DNA from: Nitrosomonas sp. Nm34
GTDB lineage: Bacteria; Pseudomonadota; Gammaproteobacteria; Burkholderiales; Nitrosomonadaceae
Direction of reading: 5' to 3'
Assembly (NCBI RefSeq): GCF_900113925.1
Contig: NZ_FORD01000013.1
Span: forward strand, 25,245-89,244
DNA length: 64,000 nucleotides
Shown: in pieces, positions 1 through 7,788 of the stretch
Layout of the letters: each line of letters begins with the position of its first letter
Numbering within the stretch: the first letter of the stretch is position 1
The notes under the pieces: model-generated
What the model was told of the DNA's origin: nothing
What the model saw: the letters and a program-made list of their open reading frames with translations, nothing else
Database searches by the model: none
Translations under genes and position numbers: made by a program

Positions 1-657
1 GGCTCACTCCATAGCAAGCAAGGGTACAGACAGTGATGACAGTAATCAGACGTGACCAGCGGAAATGGGTGTGCTCGGGCAGGAGATTGGTATCATCGAT
101 GATAGCAGGGCCGTATGATCGAGCAAGCTTACCATGGTTTGTGCTCCCTATAAACTGAGCGGGTGTGATATGCCCCCGATATAGCCGATCAGCGCGGCAA
201 CGAACAGAATTGCCGGGAATGGTACCTGAAAAATTGCCATGGCGACAAAGGAAGCAGCCGCAATAACCCATAATCCTGGATTCCTGAGGATACACAATTC
301 GATCCGGCAGGCCGCTTGCAGAATGATAGCAGTTACTACCGGTTTGATCCCATAAAACAGCCCGACCACGAGAGAGGTATAACCAAACGCGATGTAGAAC
401 CAGGATAAGACAATCAGGGTGAGGAGCGAAGGTAATACAAATAATACGCCCGCGACGACATCTTCCCAAGTTCGATGCATGAGCCAACCGATATAGGTTG
501 CGAGCTGTTGGGCTTCCGGGCCGGGTAATACCATGCAGTAATTGAGTGCGTGCAGAAAACGCCTTTCACTGATCCAGCCCAGTTTAAATCAGAACAGTCA
601 GGCTTCACGCAAGCTGATCTGGTCAGGTAACGCATTTTTGTCAGAAGTAGCCACCAT
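1..657 (-). pseudogene. chrA: Decayed chromate transporter (ChrA, CHR family), left part outside window
   Basis: The minus strand carries a recognisable CHR-family sequence in pieces. A start at 657 leads into a family-like N-terminus ending ISLREA, then two in-frame TGA codons sit where the family has aromatic residues. The frame resumes as FKLG and jumps directly to WISERRFLHALNYC, so about 25 residues (the usual glycine-rich segment) are missing. From there 534 to 148 reads as good CHR domain (VLPGPEAQQLATYIGW and several membrane helices) and stops at TAG. Beyond it a shifted frame continues family-like sequence (GPAIIDD, then HTHFRWSRL) to the window edge, so a frameshift lies near 160. 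ChrA exports chromate by proton antiport; this copy should be non-functional. The frame reading is direct; family assignment is from remembered motifs. Confidence 0.75.
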
Positions 658-682
658 TCGCCTGATTTTCTATCAATGATGG

Positions 683-1147
683 TTAATTATGATGAGCGGG
701 GTGGTTTTCAGCTTTGGCGGGGAGCTCAGTCGTCCGGATCTGATAGGCGGCATGGCAAGTGATACAGTGCTGCATGGTATGACTTAATTGGATCAGGGTA
801 TGCTTGGGGTTTTTCAAAGTTTCTGCATCGGCAGCAATCTGATCAAAACTTTGATGTACCGACATGCCAAGCTGCATGAAATTCTCCGGTAGCACAGAAC
901 GCAAATGATCCTCTCCCTTATGCGTCATCTCCTTGCCCAGCATACGTGCATGGCGAGCGACTGCCATCATATCCTCTTCCGAAAGTGCGTAGAGTATCTG
1001 CTGCGCCCCCTGCAGCAAGGCACGCATTTCAGTCAGAATATGATTACGCTGCATTTCGTTGAGTGAGAGTATTTTGCGTTCATCGATATCCTTAGCCATG
1101 ACGGTGGTCATACTCAGGCACAATGCGAGCGCATAAATCTTTTTCAT
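683..1147 (-). CDS. Class II (cytochrome c'-like) c-type cytochrome, periplasmic
   Basis: This is a 154-residue exported cytochrome. The N-terminus (MKK, then a hydrophobic stretch to about residue 18) is a Sec signal peptide. A single haem motif CITCH lies at residues 128-132, near the C-terminus, and the rest is predicted helical, as in the four-helix cytochrome c' fold. The tail is histidine-rich (ENHPAHHN). I chose the ATG at 1147 because AGGAG stands seven bases upstream; an upstream in-frame start at 1183 would add 12 residues with no gain. It lies 40 bases after the penicillin-acylase gene on the same strand, so the two are probably co-transcribed. Cytochromes c' bind NO and similar ligands or protect against them; which role applies here cannot be seen. 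Confidence 0.8.
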   Translation of the reverse strand: MKKIYALALCLSMTTVMAKDIDERKILSLNEMQRNHILTEMRALLQGAQQILYALSEEDMMAVARHARMLGKEMTHKGEDHLRSVLPENFMQLGMSVHQSFDQIAADAETLKNPKHTLIQLSHTMQHCITCHAAYQIRTTELPAKAENHPAHHN

Positions 1148-1187
1148 TGACATCTCCTTTAAGCGAATAATCAATACGAACAAAAAA

Positions 1188-3596
1188 TTATTGACGGGTT
1201 TTGTTGAATGGCAGCAGAGAAAGCGTGCGTTCAGACGGTCCAGGTAAAAACGGCGTTGTTTTGCCAGCTACCCAGTCAGCATGACCACTGCCGTAATAGG
1301 GAGAGAACGGATGACCGCTTTGCCCTCCGGGCATGGAAAAATAACCATGCTCTTCCTCGCCCGGTGCCACCACGAAACGCTGGGAGGCGCCAAAACTCGG
1401 TGACTGGATGCGCGGCATGTAACTATCGCCCGGTAGGGGATCACGCGGCATATCTAGCCACTGAGCGATGAATGCCGGTAGCACACGGCTTAATGGGTGC
1501 CGGATAGCCGCAGTATTCTGTTCGCCCCAGGTGCGCGCAGCGATCCCACCTGGTTGAGCTTGCATCTCGACTGCGATGCGTTGCGCACAAGATTCGAGCA
1601 GTTGATCCCAACTGGTATATTCCAGCGGTAACAGATGCAGAGGGCGTTGCACAATCAACAGCCAAATAGCGTGCTCGATCTGAGCTAATCTTGGAAATGA
1701 GAAATCCGGATAATGGCTTTGTATTTCAGCAGTAAAATTATCCAGGATGCGGCTGATGATTTCTTGACGAAACGTGCGCACTATGCGGTAGGCGACGGAG
1801 TTGACAGAGGCATGACTATCCCAGTCACGCATCGCTTCTTGCATTTCTGTGCGCCAGCTAGAGGAAGGTGCTTGATCTAATATTTGTTCAAACAGTTGCC
1901 GCCAGCGAGAAAGAAACAAGGCGCGGTCATCTAATTGAATCAAGAAAAAATCAGTGGGTGTGAAAGGCTCCATTTTCTGCAAACTATCACGGATCTGCCG
2001 GGCACGTGCACCCAGTTCATAGCCACCATCACCAAGCTGTGCCAACATGTCGCCATCGACCATGCGCGCATTACCACTCCACAAACGCTGCTCCTGTGGA
2101 TTAATGATCACCGGGTATTGTGCCGCTTGGAGCCAACCTTGCCAGCTGATATTTCCTTCACTCCAGTTCGCTGGTTCGGTTGGATTGTAATGACCTCGAC
2201 GTAATGGAATGCGTCCAGCAATTGTCCATGCGATATGACCGTCGCGATCACCCACAATGAAATTTTGTGCAGGCATACCTGCCTGCTGGGCAACTACAAT
2301 CGCCCTGTCCACTGTTTCCACTTGTTCAAGCTCGATCAAATCCATGTTGATCGCACCTGCCTGATGGGCAGCCCAGACCAGCGCCAGCGGGATGCCATCA
2401 TGGTCGCTTGCCAGTATTGGCCCCCATTCGGTTTCACGAACCTCAATTGTTTCATCCGGTGCGCCACGCACACGCAGCGTTTCACGGTGGACCGAAATCG
2501 ATTTCCAGTCCTTGGCACTACGGTAACGCGATGGATCGGTCGGATCAATCATGACTCGGACCCAATCAGCCGTGTCGCCATAGCTGTTGGTAAAACTCCA
2601 GGCTATATGGCGATTGGAACCTACCACAATCGCAGGTGTGCCGGGCAAACTCACGCCAATGGTATCAATGAAGCTCTCAGGCCGTTGCGAGTGCGGATAA
2701 ATGATGCGTGTACGAAACCATAAATTAGGTGTGCGTAACGTGAGGTGCATATCATTGGCTATCAGCGCAGCACCCCCCGCTAGTGAGCCGGCTACTGCGA
2801 AACTGTTGCTACCCGGCGCTTCATCATGATGATCATTTCGATGATGCGGTAGATTGTGTTTCAGGCTGGTACCACTTTTTCGTAAATTGAATACTTCACT
2901 GGAAGGCAGCTGGGGCCACTCAAAAGGCACGCCGGTCAGCGGAGCATCCCATTCCCCCCCAGGTGCGGTTAAGAATTGGTAAACTGTCTCAGGTAAACCC
3001 GCGCGCAAAGTGGAAAGTTGGAGTTCGCGCTGAAAGATCGGTTCTTGCAAAGTAAAATACATCGATATCACCACCAGTAAGGTATCTTCGCTATGCCAGG
3101 GGTGAGGTTGGATGCGTGTCAGTAGATAAGGGAACGGGCGTACCGCCAGTTTATTCAGCCCTTCATTTACGCCATCACGATAAGCATCAATCAATTCACG
3201 TTGTCTTTCAGGTAGCTCGGACAACATGGCTGTAGCACGGGCGCGCATACGATGTCCCCGTGCTTTACGATCGGCTGGCAGTGCTGCCGCACCAAATAAT
3301 TCAGCCAGCTCTCCAGCAGCACTACGACGCATGAGATCCATTTCCAAAAAACGCTCTTGTGCATGAACATAACCAAGTGCCCTGGCGAGATCAAGGCGAT
3401 CCTGCGCATGTAACGTTACACTTCCCAACGCATCCCGCTCGATGACTACCGGTGCGGAAAGACCAGAAATAGGTGCCTCTCCCTCATATTTTGGCAAGCT
3501 GCCTTGTAATAGTAGCCAGCATGTGCCTGTTAGCCCTAGCACCAGAACCAGCAGCGCGAGCAGAAACCAGTAAATCAGATTAACTTGGCGAGCCAT
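1188..3596 (-). CDS. Penicillin acylase family (Ntn-hydrolase) protein
   Basis: This is an 802-residue member of the penicillin amidase family, Ntn hydrolases that cleave themselves into alpha and beta chains. Residues about 8-30 form a membrane anchor or uncleaved signal. The beta-chain start is seen as GSNSFAVAG, with Ser263 after Gly262 as the probable nucleophile exposed by autocleavage. Family landmarks follow, including the block IANDMHL and a late GGQSGHPFSPYY segment. Many bacterial members, including AHL acylases such as PvdQ, act on N-acyl homoserine lactones or other amides rather than penicillins, so the substrate is open. It precedes the cytochrome gene on the same strand. The 242-base AT-rich stretch upstream (3597-3838) presumably holds its promoter. 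Confidence 0.88.
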   Translation of the reverse strand: MARQVNLIYWFLLALLVLVLGLTGTCWLLLQGSLPKYEGEAPISGLSAPVVIERDALGSVTLHAQDRLDLARALGYVHAQERFLEMDLMRRSAAGELAELFGAAALPADRKARGHRMRARATAMLSELPERQRELIDAYRDGVNEGLNKLAVRPFPYLLTRIQPHPWHSEDTLLVVISMYFTLQEPIFQRELQLSTLRAGLPETVYQFLTAPGGEWDAPLTGVPFEWPQLPSSEVFNLRKSGTSLKHNLPHHRNDHHDEAPGSNSFAVAGSLAGGAALIANDMHLTLRTPNLWFRTRIIYPHSQRPESFIDTIGVSLPGTPAIVVGSNRHIAWSFTNSYGDTADWVRVMIDPTDPSRYRSAKDWKSISVHRETLRVRGAPDETIEVRETEWGPILASDHDGIPLALVWAAHQAGAINMDLIELEQVETVDRAIVVAQQAGMPAQNFIVGDRDGHIAWTIAGRIPLRRGHYNPTEPANWSEGNISWQGWLQAAQYPVIINPQEQRLWSGNARMVDGDMLAQLGDGGYELGARARQIRDSLQKMEPFTPTDFFLIQLDDRALFLSRWRQLFEQILDQAPSSSWRTEMQEAMRDWDSHASVNSVAYRIVRTFRQEIISRILDNFTAEIQSHYPDFSFPRLAQIEHAIWLLIVQRPLHLLPLEYTSWDQLLESCAQRIAVEMQAQPGGIAARTWGEQNTAAIRHPLSRVLPAFIAQWLDMPRDPLPGDSYMPRIQSPSFGASQRFVVAPGEEEHGYFSMPGGQSGHPFSPYYGSGHADWVAGKTTPFLPGPSERTLSLLPFNKTRQ

Positions 3597-3838
3597 TTTA
3601 CTAACTATTTGCCAGCATTAGGAAAATTGAGACTGTGCGCATACTTGGTTTGCCAGTGCCATCGTAATGACCATCAATAAAATAATGAACCATGTTCACT
3701 TGATGAATATCATAACAGTATCGTATTTGATGCTGATGATAAAACTTATAATTTATTGAAAAAATATCAATTGATTAAATAAATTGGACCTGAGCGTATT
3801 TAATGATGCAGACGTAGTGCTGGTGTATTATATATTCT

Positions 3839-4492
3839 CTAATTTTTAGGCTGGCGTATTCTTCGCCAGCTGACTACTATTAACAAACCTGCTGCCAGGA
3901 GCCAGATTCCATATCGCTTGATCCATTCAGTTGGATTTTTTTGTACAAAAGTTTGTATCTCAGCGAGATCAACAATTTGTTGGCTTTCCTGGCCGTGGTC
4001 GATGGCTGTGATATGAAGTCGGAGTGCGAGTGTTTGGCGGCTCGGTGATAAAGGAGTGATTTTCCAGGACCAAAGCGTTCCACCCTGAGTGGAAATAAGC
4101 TGCGCTTGCGGCCCTGGATTGTCAATGTGAAACCCATTTCCGGCAATTTCAGCTTGCATGTGAGAGAGTACCTTGTCGCTAATACCCTGCATGGCGACAC
4201 CCTGAGGGAATTTGGCTATTATGTCATTGATGCGTTTGGCTAACGCATCACTATCTAGTTGAAGCGTAATATCAAAAGGTGTGAATTGCACTACTTCTGC
4301 AGGTAATGTGACAGCCGTACTTTCAACGGGTAATTTCATCATGATGATAGGAGGAAATTGTTTTTCTCCAACCATAGCGTGCGCAAGAAAATTTAAGGTA
4401 TAGGGTATGAAAAGTAGCGCTGCCAATAAGATAGGAAAGAGCAGATTAAAACTGATAGCAAATTTACGCATTATTTTTCCGGGTGAGTTCAT
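3839..4492 (-). CDS. Unknown membrane protein with one large periplasmic domain
   Basis: I do not recognise this gene. The protein (217 residues from the ATG at 4492) has an N-terminal hydrophobic segment (about residues 12-31), a polar domain of about 150 residues rich in beta-type sequence, then a second membrane helix near residues 195-212 (IWLLAAGLLIVV) and a short basic tail, RRIRQPKN. This topology puts the middle domain in the periplasm with both ends inside. The start is uncertain: ATG 4492, ATG 4471 (residue 8) and a TTG at 4540 are in frame, and none has a strong ribosome site. The gene is divergent from the glycerophosphodiesterase gene, whose start is 123 bases away. Confidence 0.6.
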   Translation of the reverse strand: MNSPGKIMRKFAISFNLLFPILLAALLFIPYTLNFLAHAMVGEKQFPPIIMMKLPVESTAVTLPAEVVQFTPFDITLQLDSDALAKRINDIIAKFPQGVAMQGISDKVLSHMQAEIAGNGFHIDNPGPQAQLISTQGGTLWSWKITPLSPSRQTLALRLHITAIDHGQESQQIVDLAEIQTFVQKNPTEWIKRYGIWLLAAGLLIVVSWRRIRQPKN

Positions 4493-4615
4493 AACTTCCA
4501 ATATTATTTTAGGGATTTTATCATCTATTTTTGCAGTCAAATTTTGATTGATCGCTATGATTTAAAATCCAGAGTAGACTCTGATTTATATTATATTTGC
4601 AGGGAAACCTAATCT

Positions 4616-5389
4616 ATGGCTGAACAAAATATTCCTTATCTCATCGCCCATCGCGGTTATCCTGCGCGCTATCCAGAGAATAGTCTTGCTGGGTTAAAGG
4701 CTGCGATGCTGGCTGGAGCATGTTTTGTCGAGATCGATATCCAGTTAAGCGCTCGCGGAACCCCTTACTTATGTCATGATGACCACCTCAGACGCTTGAC
4801 AGGGAGTGATCACTGGCTAACCCAGCTTGACGATGAAGTGATTAATACACTTTCAGTGCCTTATCCGGGTTTTAATCTTACGAGCCCACCAGAAACGGAA
4901 CCGTTGTCTGATTTAAACACTTTCTGTCAGCTCTTACAGGAGAGACCGAAGGTAACCGCATTTGTCGAAATAAAAGCGGAAAGTCTTGCTAAATTTGGTT
5001 TGATGGCAACAATCGATATCATTCTTGAAGTTATTTATCCTTACACCAAGCAATGTGTCTTGATTTCATTTGATTCACAAGCAGTGGCGTTTGCAAGAAA
5101 GCAAGGTGCTGAGCGGATTGGCTGGGTCATCCCTAAATGGGATCAAGGCCATGCCACTATCGCTAAGCAACTGACACCAGAATTTCTATTTTGTAACGCT
5201 AAACGTCTGCCACATAGAATCGAGAAAAGATGGCAAGGACCTTGGCAATGGGCTGTCTATACGATCAATCATAGCCGCTCCGTACTTAAGTATGCTGATG
5301 AGGGAATCCCTCTCATTGAAACCGATACCATCGGCACATTGTTACAACATCCCATACTAAAAAGAAATGCCTGTCACCCATCACTATGA
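4616..5389 (+). CDS. ugpQ: Glycerophosphodiester phosphodiesterase (GDPD family)
   Basis: This 257-residue protein has the GDPD TIM-barrel signature. HRG lies at residues 12-14, PENS at 20-23, the metal-binding EID at 39-41 and HDD at 54-56, matching the His/Glu/Asp/His active site of the family. These enzymes hydrolyse deacylated phospholipids to sn-glycerol 3-phosphate plus an alcohol. No signal peptide is seen, so it is cytoplasmic, like UgpQ rather than periplasmic GlpQ. AGGGA stands about ten bases before the ATG. The 3' end overlaps the next gene by 23 bases; that gene encodes an enzyme using the product, so the two probably act in series. The symbol is by similarity of type, not proof of orthology. 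Confidence 0.88.
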   Translation: MAEQNIPYLIAHRGYPARYPENSLAGLKAAMLAGACFVEIDIQLSARGTPYLCHDDHLRRLTGSDHWLTQLDDEVINTLSVPYPGFNLTSPPETEPLSDLNTFCQLLQERPKVTAFVEIKAESLAKFGLMATIDIILEVIYPYTKQCVLISFDSQAVAFARKQGAERIGWVIPKWDQGHATIAKQLTPEFLFCNAKRLPHRIEKRWQGPWQWAVYTINHSRSVLKYADEGIPLIETDTIGTLLQHPILKRNACHPSL

Positions 5390-6542
5390 TATCCTTATCG
5401 TTGGCGGCGGGATTCAGGGCGCAGCAGTGGCACAGGCTGCAGCAGCACATGGCTACACTGTTATGTTGTTGGAAAAAAACGCATTGGCTGCCGCTACTTC
5501 CAGCCGCTCTAGTAAATTGATTCACGGCGGTCTACGCTATCTGGAAAATGGCCATTTTGCCCTCGTCTATGAAAGCTTACGAGAGAGAACTGACTGGCTG
5601 AGATTAGCACCTTCCCTGGTCAGATTGAGTCCATTTTATATCCCGGTTTATCGGCAAACCTCTCGCAGTACATTGGTCATGCGCGCAGGTCTCAGTTTGT
5701 ATGCTTTGCTGGCTGCGGGAAGTGGCTCAGCGCATTTCCGTTCCGTTCCCCAATCGCAATGGCAGCAACTAGACGGCCTGACAACGAAGGGATTAAAGCA
5801 TGTTTTTCAATATTGGGATGCACAGACTGATGATCGGCTTTTAACACAAGCGCTGATGCATTCTGCGCAATCATTGGGTGCGGAATTGCAGTGTCCTGCT
5901 GAATTTATTCATGCCACTCTTTCTTCTTCAATGTGTGAAATTGAGTATCAGCAAGGGGACAGAGTCAATCACTGCAGTGCAACGGTGCTGGTGAATGCTG
6001 CCGGCCCCTGGGTTGACCAGGTGCTGCATCGGATTGACCCTCAACCACCGGCCTATCCAATTGATTTGGTGCAAGGAACCCATCTGGTACTGGAGGGGAG
6101 GCTAAACAAGGGATGTTATTATCTGGAGTCTCCTGCAGATCAAAGAGCCATCTTTGTGCTGCCATGGTATCAGCATATCCTGCTAGGGACGACCGAAACT
6201 CTATTTAATGGCGATCCGGAAGCATCGTCCCCATTAGCTACAGAAGAGACTTATTTATTGGATTGTTTTCATCATTATTTTCCAGAAAGAAATCCGGTTG
6301 TCAGAGAAAAATTTTCTGGCCTGCGCGTTCTGCCAGCAAGCCATGGCGCTCCATTTCATCGCTCGCGAGAAATTCATTTGCAGTGTGATTCTTCTCAGAA
6401 GCCACATGTCGTCAGCATCTATGGTGGTAAGCTGACAGTATGTCGGGCCACTGCACAAAAAGTGTTGCATACGATTATGCCGACTCTGCCCGATCGCATG
6501 CCCAAGGCGGATATTTCTAAATTAATGCTTGAGCTGCTGTAA
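5367..6542 (+). CDS. glpD: FAD-dependent glycerol-3-phosphate dehydrogenase-like protein, short form
   Basis: A 391-residue flavoprotein. The Rossmann dinucleotide motif GGGIQGAAVA begins at residue 13, followed by TSSRSSKLIHGGLRYLE, which is typical of GlpD/GlpA enzymes that oxidise glycerol 3-phosphate to dihydroxyacetone phosphate and pass electrons to quinone. A second family block, GGKLTVCRA, lies near residue 352. Family members are commonly about 500 residues with a C-terminal all-helical domain; this one stops at the linker (ADISKLMLELL), so that domain is absent. Repeat copy A1 begins 15 bases after the stop. It may be a natural short form or a truncated gene. The start overlaps the GDPD gene by 23 bases, implying translational coupling. 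Confidence 0.78.
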   Translation: MPVTHHYDILIVGGGIQGAAVAQAAAAHGYTVMLLEKNALAAATSSRSSKLIHGGLRYLENGHFALVYESLRERTDWLRLAPSLVRLSPFYIPVYRQTSRSTLVMRAGLSLYALLAAGSGSAHFRSVPQSQWQQLDGLTTKGLKHVFQYWDAQTDDRLLTQALMHSAQSLGAELQCPAEFIHATLSSSMCEIEYQQGDRVNHCSATVLVNAAGPWVDQVLHRIDPQPPAYPIDLVQGTHLVLEGRLNKGCYYLESPADQRAIFVLPWYQHILLGTTETLFNGDPEASSPLATEETYLLDCFHHYFPERNPVVREKFSGLRVLPASHGAPFHRSREIHLQCDSSQKPHVVSIYGGKLTVCRATAQKVLHTIMPTLPDRMPKADISKLMLELL

Positions 6543-6556
6543 GAGAGCATCGAGGT

Positions 6557-6659
6557 ATTGCATTTCTAAACTGAAACCGACTTTGTTGGCTTCATCTTGC
6601 CATATGATGGATACTGTCTGCAGCTCACCTTTGCGTCATTTTTGATTTAGAAATGGAAT
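6557..6659 (+). repeat. Family A palindromic repeat, copy A1
   Basis: This copy begins ATTGCATTTCTAAA and ends TTTAGAAATGGAAT, with the common core (TTGTTGGCTTCATCTTGCC) between. It lies between the convergent ends of the flavoprotein gene and the response regulator gene. Orientation is called plus when the core reads TTGTCGGCTTCACC. Confidence 0.9.
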
Positions 6660-6683
6660 AAGGAACAATGGAAATGGATAACG

Positions 6684-7340
6684 CTATGGTTGAATGACAT
6701 GACAGTTGATAGCGAGACGAACAAGTTGAGAGCTATTTTTTAATTTTAATTTCTTCATGATGCTTGCCTGATGGACGCCAACCGTTTTGGGACTGATAGA
6801 AATCATTTCTGCAATTTGCGCTACTGAATTTCCCTCCGCTATCAGTTTAAATAACTGAAATTCACGCTTGGAAAGCACATCCAGTGGATTTTCAGAAGGT
6901 TTGCCGCTCCATTTGTCAGTCAGCAAATTAGAAGCCAATTCCTGGTCAATATAGACGCGTCCCTGACTTACCTTGCGAACCGCTTCTAGTAATTGTTCGA
7001 GGCTACTTTGCTTAGTGATGTAGCCGGTTGCTCCCATATTTAGCGCGCGTTGGACCATAATTTCATTGCTATACATGCTGAATACCAGAATATTTGCAGC
7101 TGGATTTTTTGTCTTGATACGGTGAATAGTCTCTAACCCATCTATTCCTTGACTGTCTAGATTCAGATCAATAATGGTCACATCGGGTTTATGCTCTTGA
7201 TGAAGCGTACAGCCGGTTTCTCCATTATCGGCATCGGCTACTACATGGATATCTGCCGTACTTTCGAGCAGACGGCGATAGCCATTGCGTACTACTGGAT
7301 GGTCATCAATTAATAAAACTGTAATTGGTTTCTCTCTCAC
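6684..7340 (-). CDS. NarL/FixJ-type response regulator
   Basis: A 218-residue two-component response regulator. The receiver domain (about 1-125) has the acidic pair Asp12/Asp13, phospho-acceptor Asp58 (IIDLNLD) and the conserved Lys109 (GYITKQ). The C-terminal LuxR-type helix-turn-helix (about 150-212) has LSKREFQLFKLIAEGNSVAQ and ISPKTVGVH, so it binds DNA. Translation starts at GTG 7340, preceded by GAGGGG; no ATG precedes the receiver core. The probable partner is the kinase gene upstream on the same strand (7789-8994), but 448 bases containing one repeat of each family separate them, so they may no longer share one uninterrupted message. Confidence 0.92.
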   Translation of the reverse strand: MREKPITVLLIDDHPVVRNGYRRLLESTADIHVVADADNGETGCTLHQEHKPDVTIIDLNLDSQGIDGLETIHRIKTKNPAANILVFSMYSNEIMVQRALNMGATGYITKQSSLEQLLEAVRKVSQGRVYIDQELASNLLTDKWSGKPSENPLDVLSKREFQLFKLIAEGNSVAQIAEMISISPKTVGVHQASIMKKLKLKNSSQLVRLAINCHVIQP

Positions 7341-7450
7341 AATTCGAGCCCCTCTACTGTTTTCAGTGGAAGCTAACGTGAATTTTATACGCTATCTACG
7401 GTAGTTTGGTGAGGTTAGTCCACTTTATTTTATAATCATATATGGCCACA

Positions 7451-7524
7451 CCTCTAAAAATTCCTCTTTGCGGATTGCCTGCTTACCCCGTCTCGTCATG
7501 TTTAGACCTCTGAATTTTTAGAGG
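7451..7524 (+). repeat. Family B inverted-repeat element, short copy B1
   Basis: A 74-bp element bounded by a perfect 13-bp inverted repeat, CCTCTAAAAATTC and GAATTTTTAGAGG. It shares the core GCGGATTGCCTGCTTAC with copy B2 and looks like an internal-deletion form of it. No coding capacity. Confidence 0.8.
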
Positions 7525-7567
7525 AGCACATATTTATTTTAATCTTTACGTTTCAAGAAGTCTTAAT

Positions 7568-7668
7568 ATCCATTTGCCAATCAAAACTGACGTTGTCGGC
7601 TTCACCTTGCCGTATTATTGATACTGCCTAAGGCTCGCTTCGCGTTATATTTGATTGGGAAATGAAAT
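7568..7668 (+). repeat. Family A palindromic repeat, copy A2
   Basis: Full-length copy, starting ATCCATTTGCCAATCAAA and ending TTTGATTGGGAAATGAAAT, with core TTGTCGGCTTCACCTTGCCG. It lies 44 bases from B1 in the kinase-regulator gap. Confidence 0.9.
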
Positions 7669-7788
7669 AAATAACATTGTAAATGTTGCAACTCGATAGC
7701 AAGAAACAAGCTGGAGGGAATATGCTACAGGAGATCGACAAAGTAATCATTGACTGGGATCAATTTGATCAACGCAGTGCATCGATCA

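Larger units (their letters stand above)
7341..7788. other. Intergenic region with two different repeats
   Basis: This gap between kinase and response regulator holds repeat B1 and repeat A2. I see no protein-coding gene in it; an apparent 122-codon plus-strand frame from 7683 runs antisense into the kinase gene. Confidence 0.7.

Noticed and set aside
3841..3870. Short GC-rich hairpin at the end of the unknown two-TM gene as a terminator
   Set aside because: The stem lies within the last codons and is followed by A-rich rather than T-rich sequence on the coding strand.
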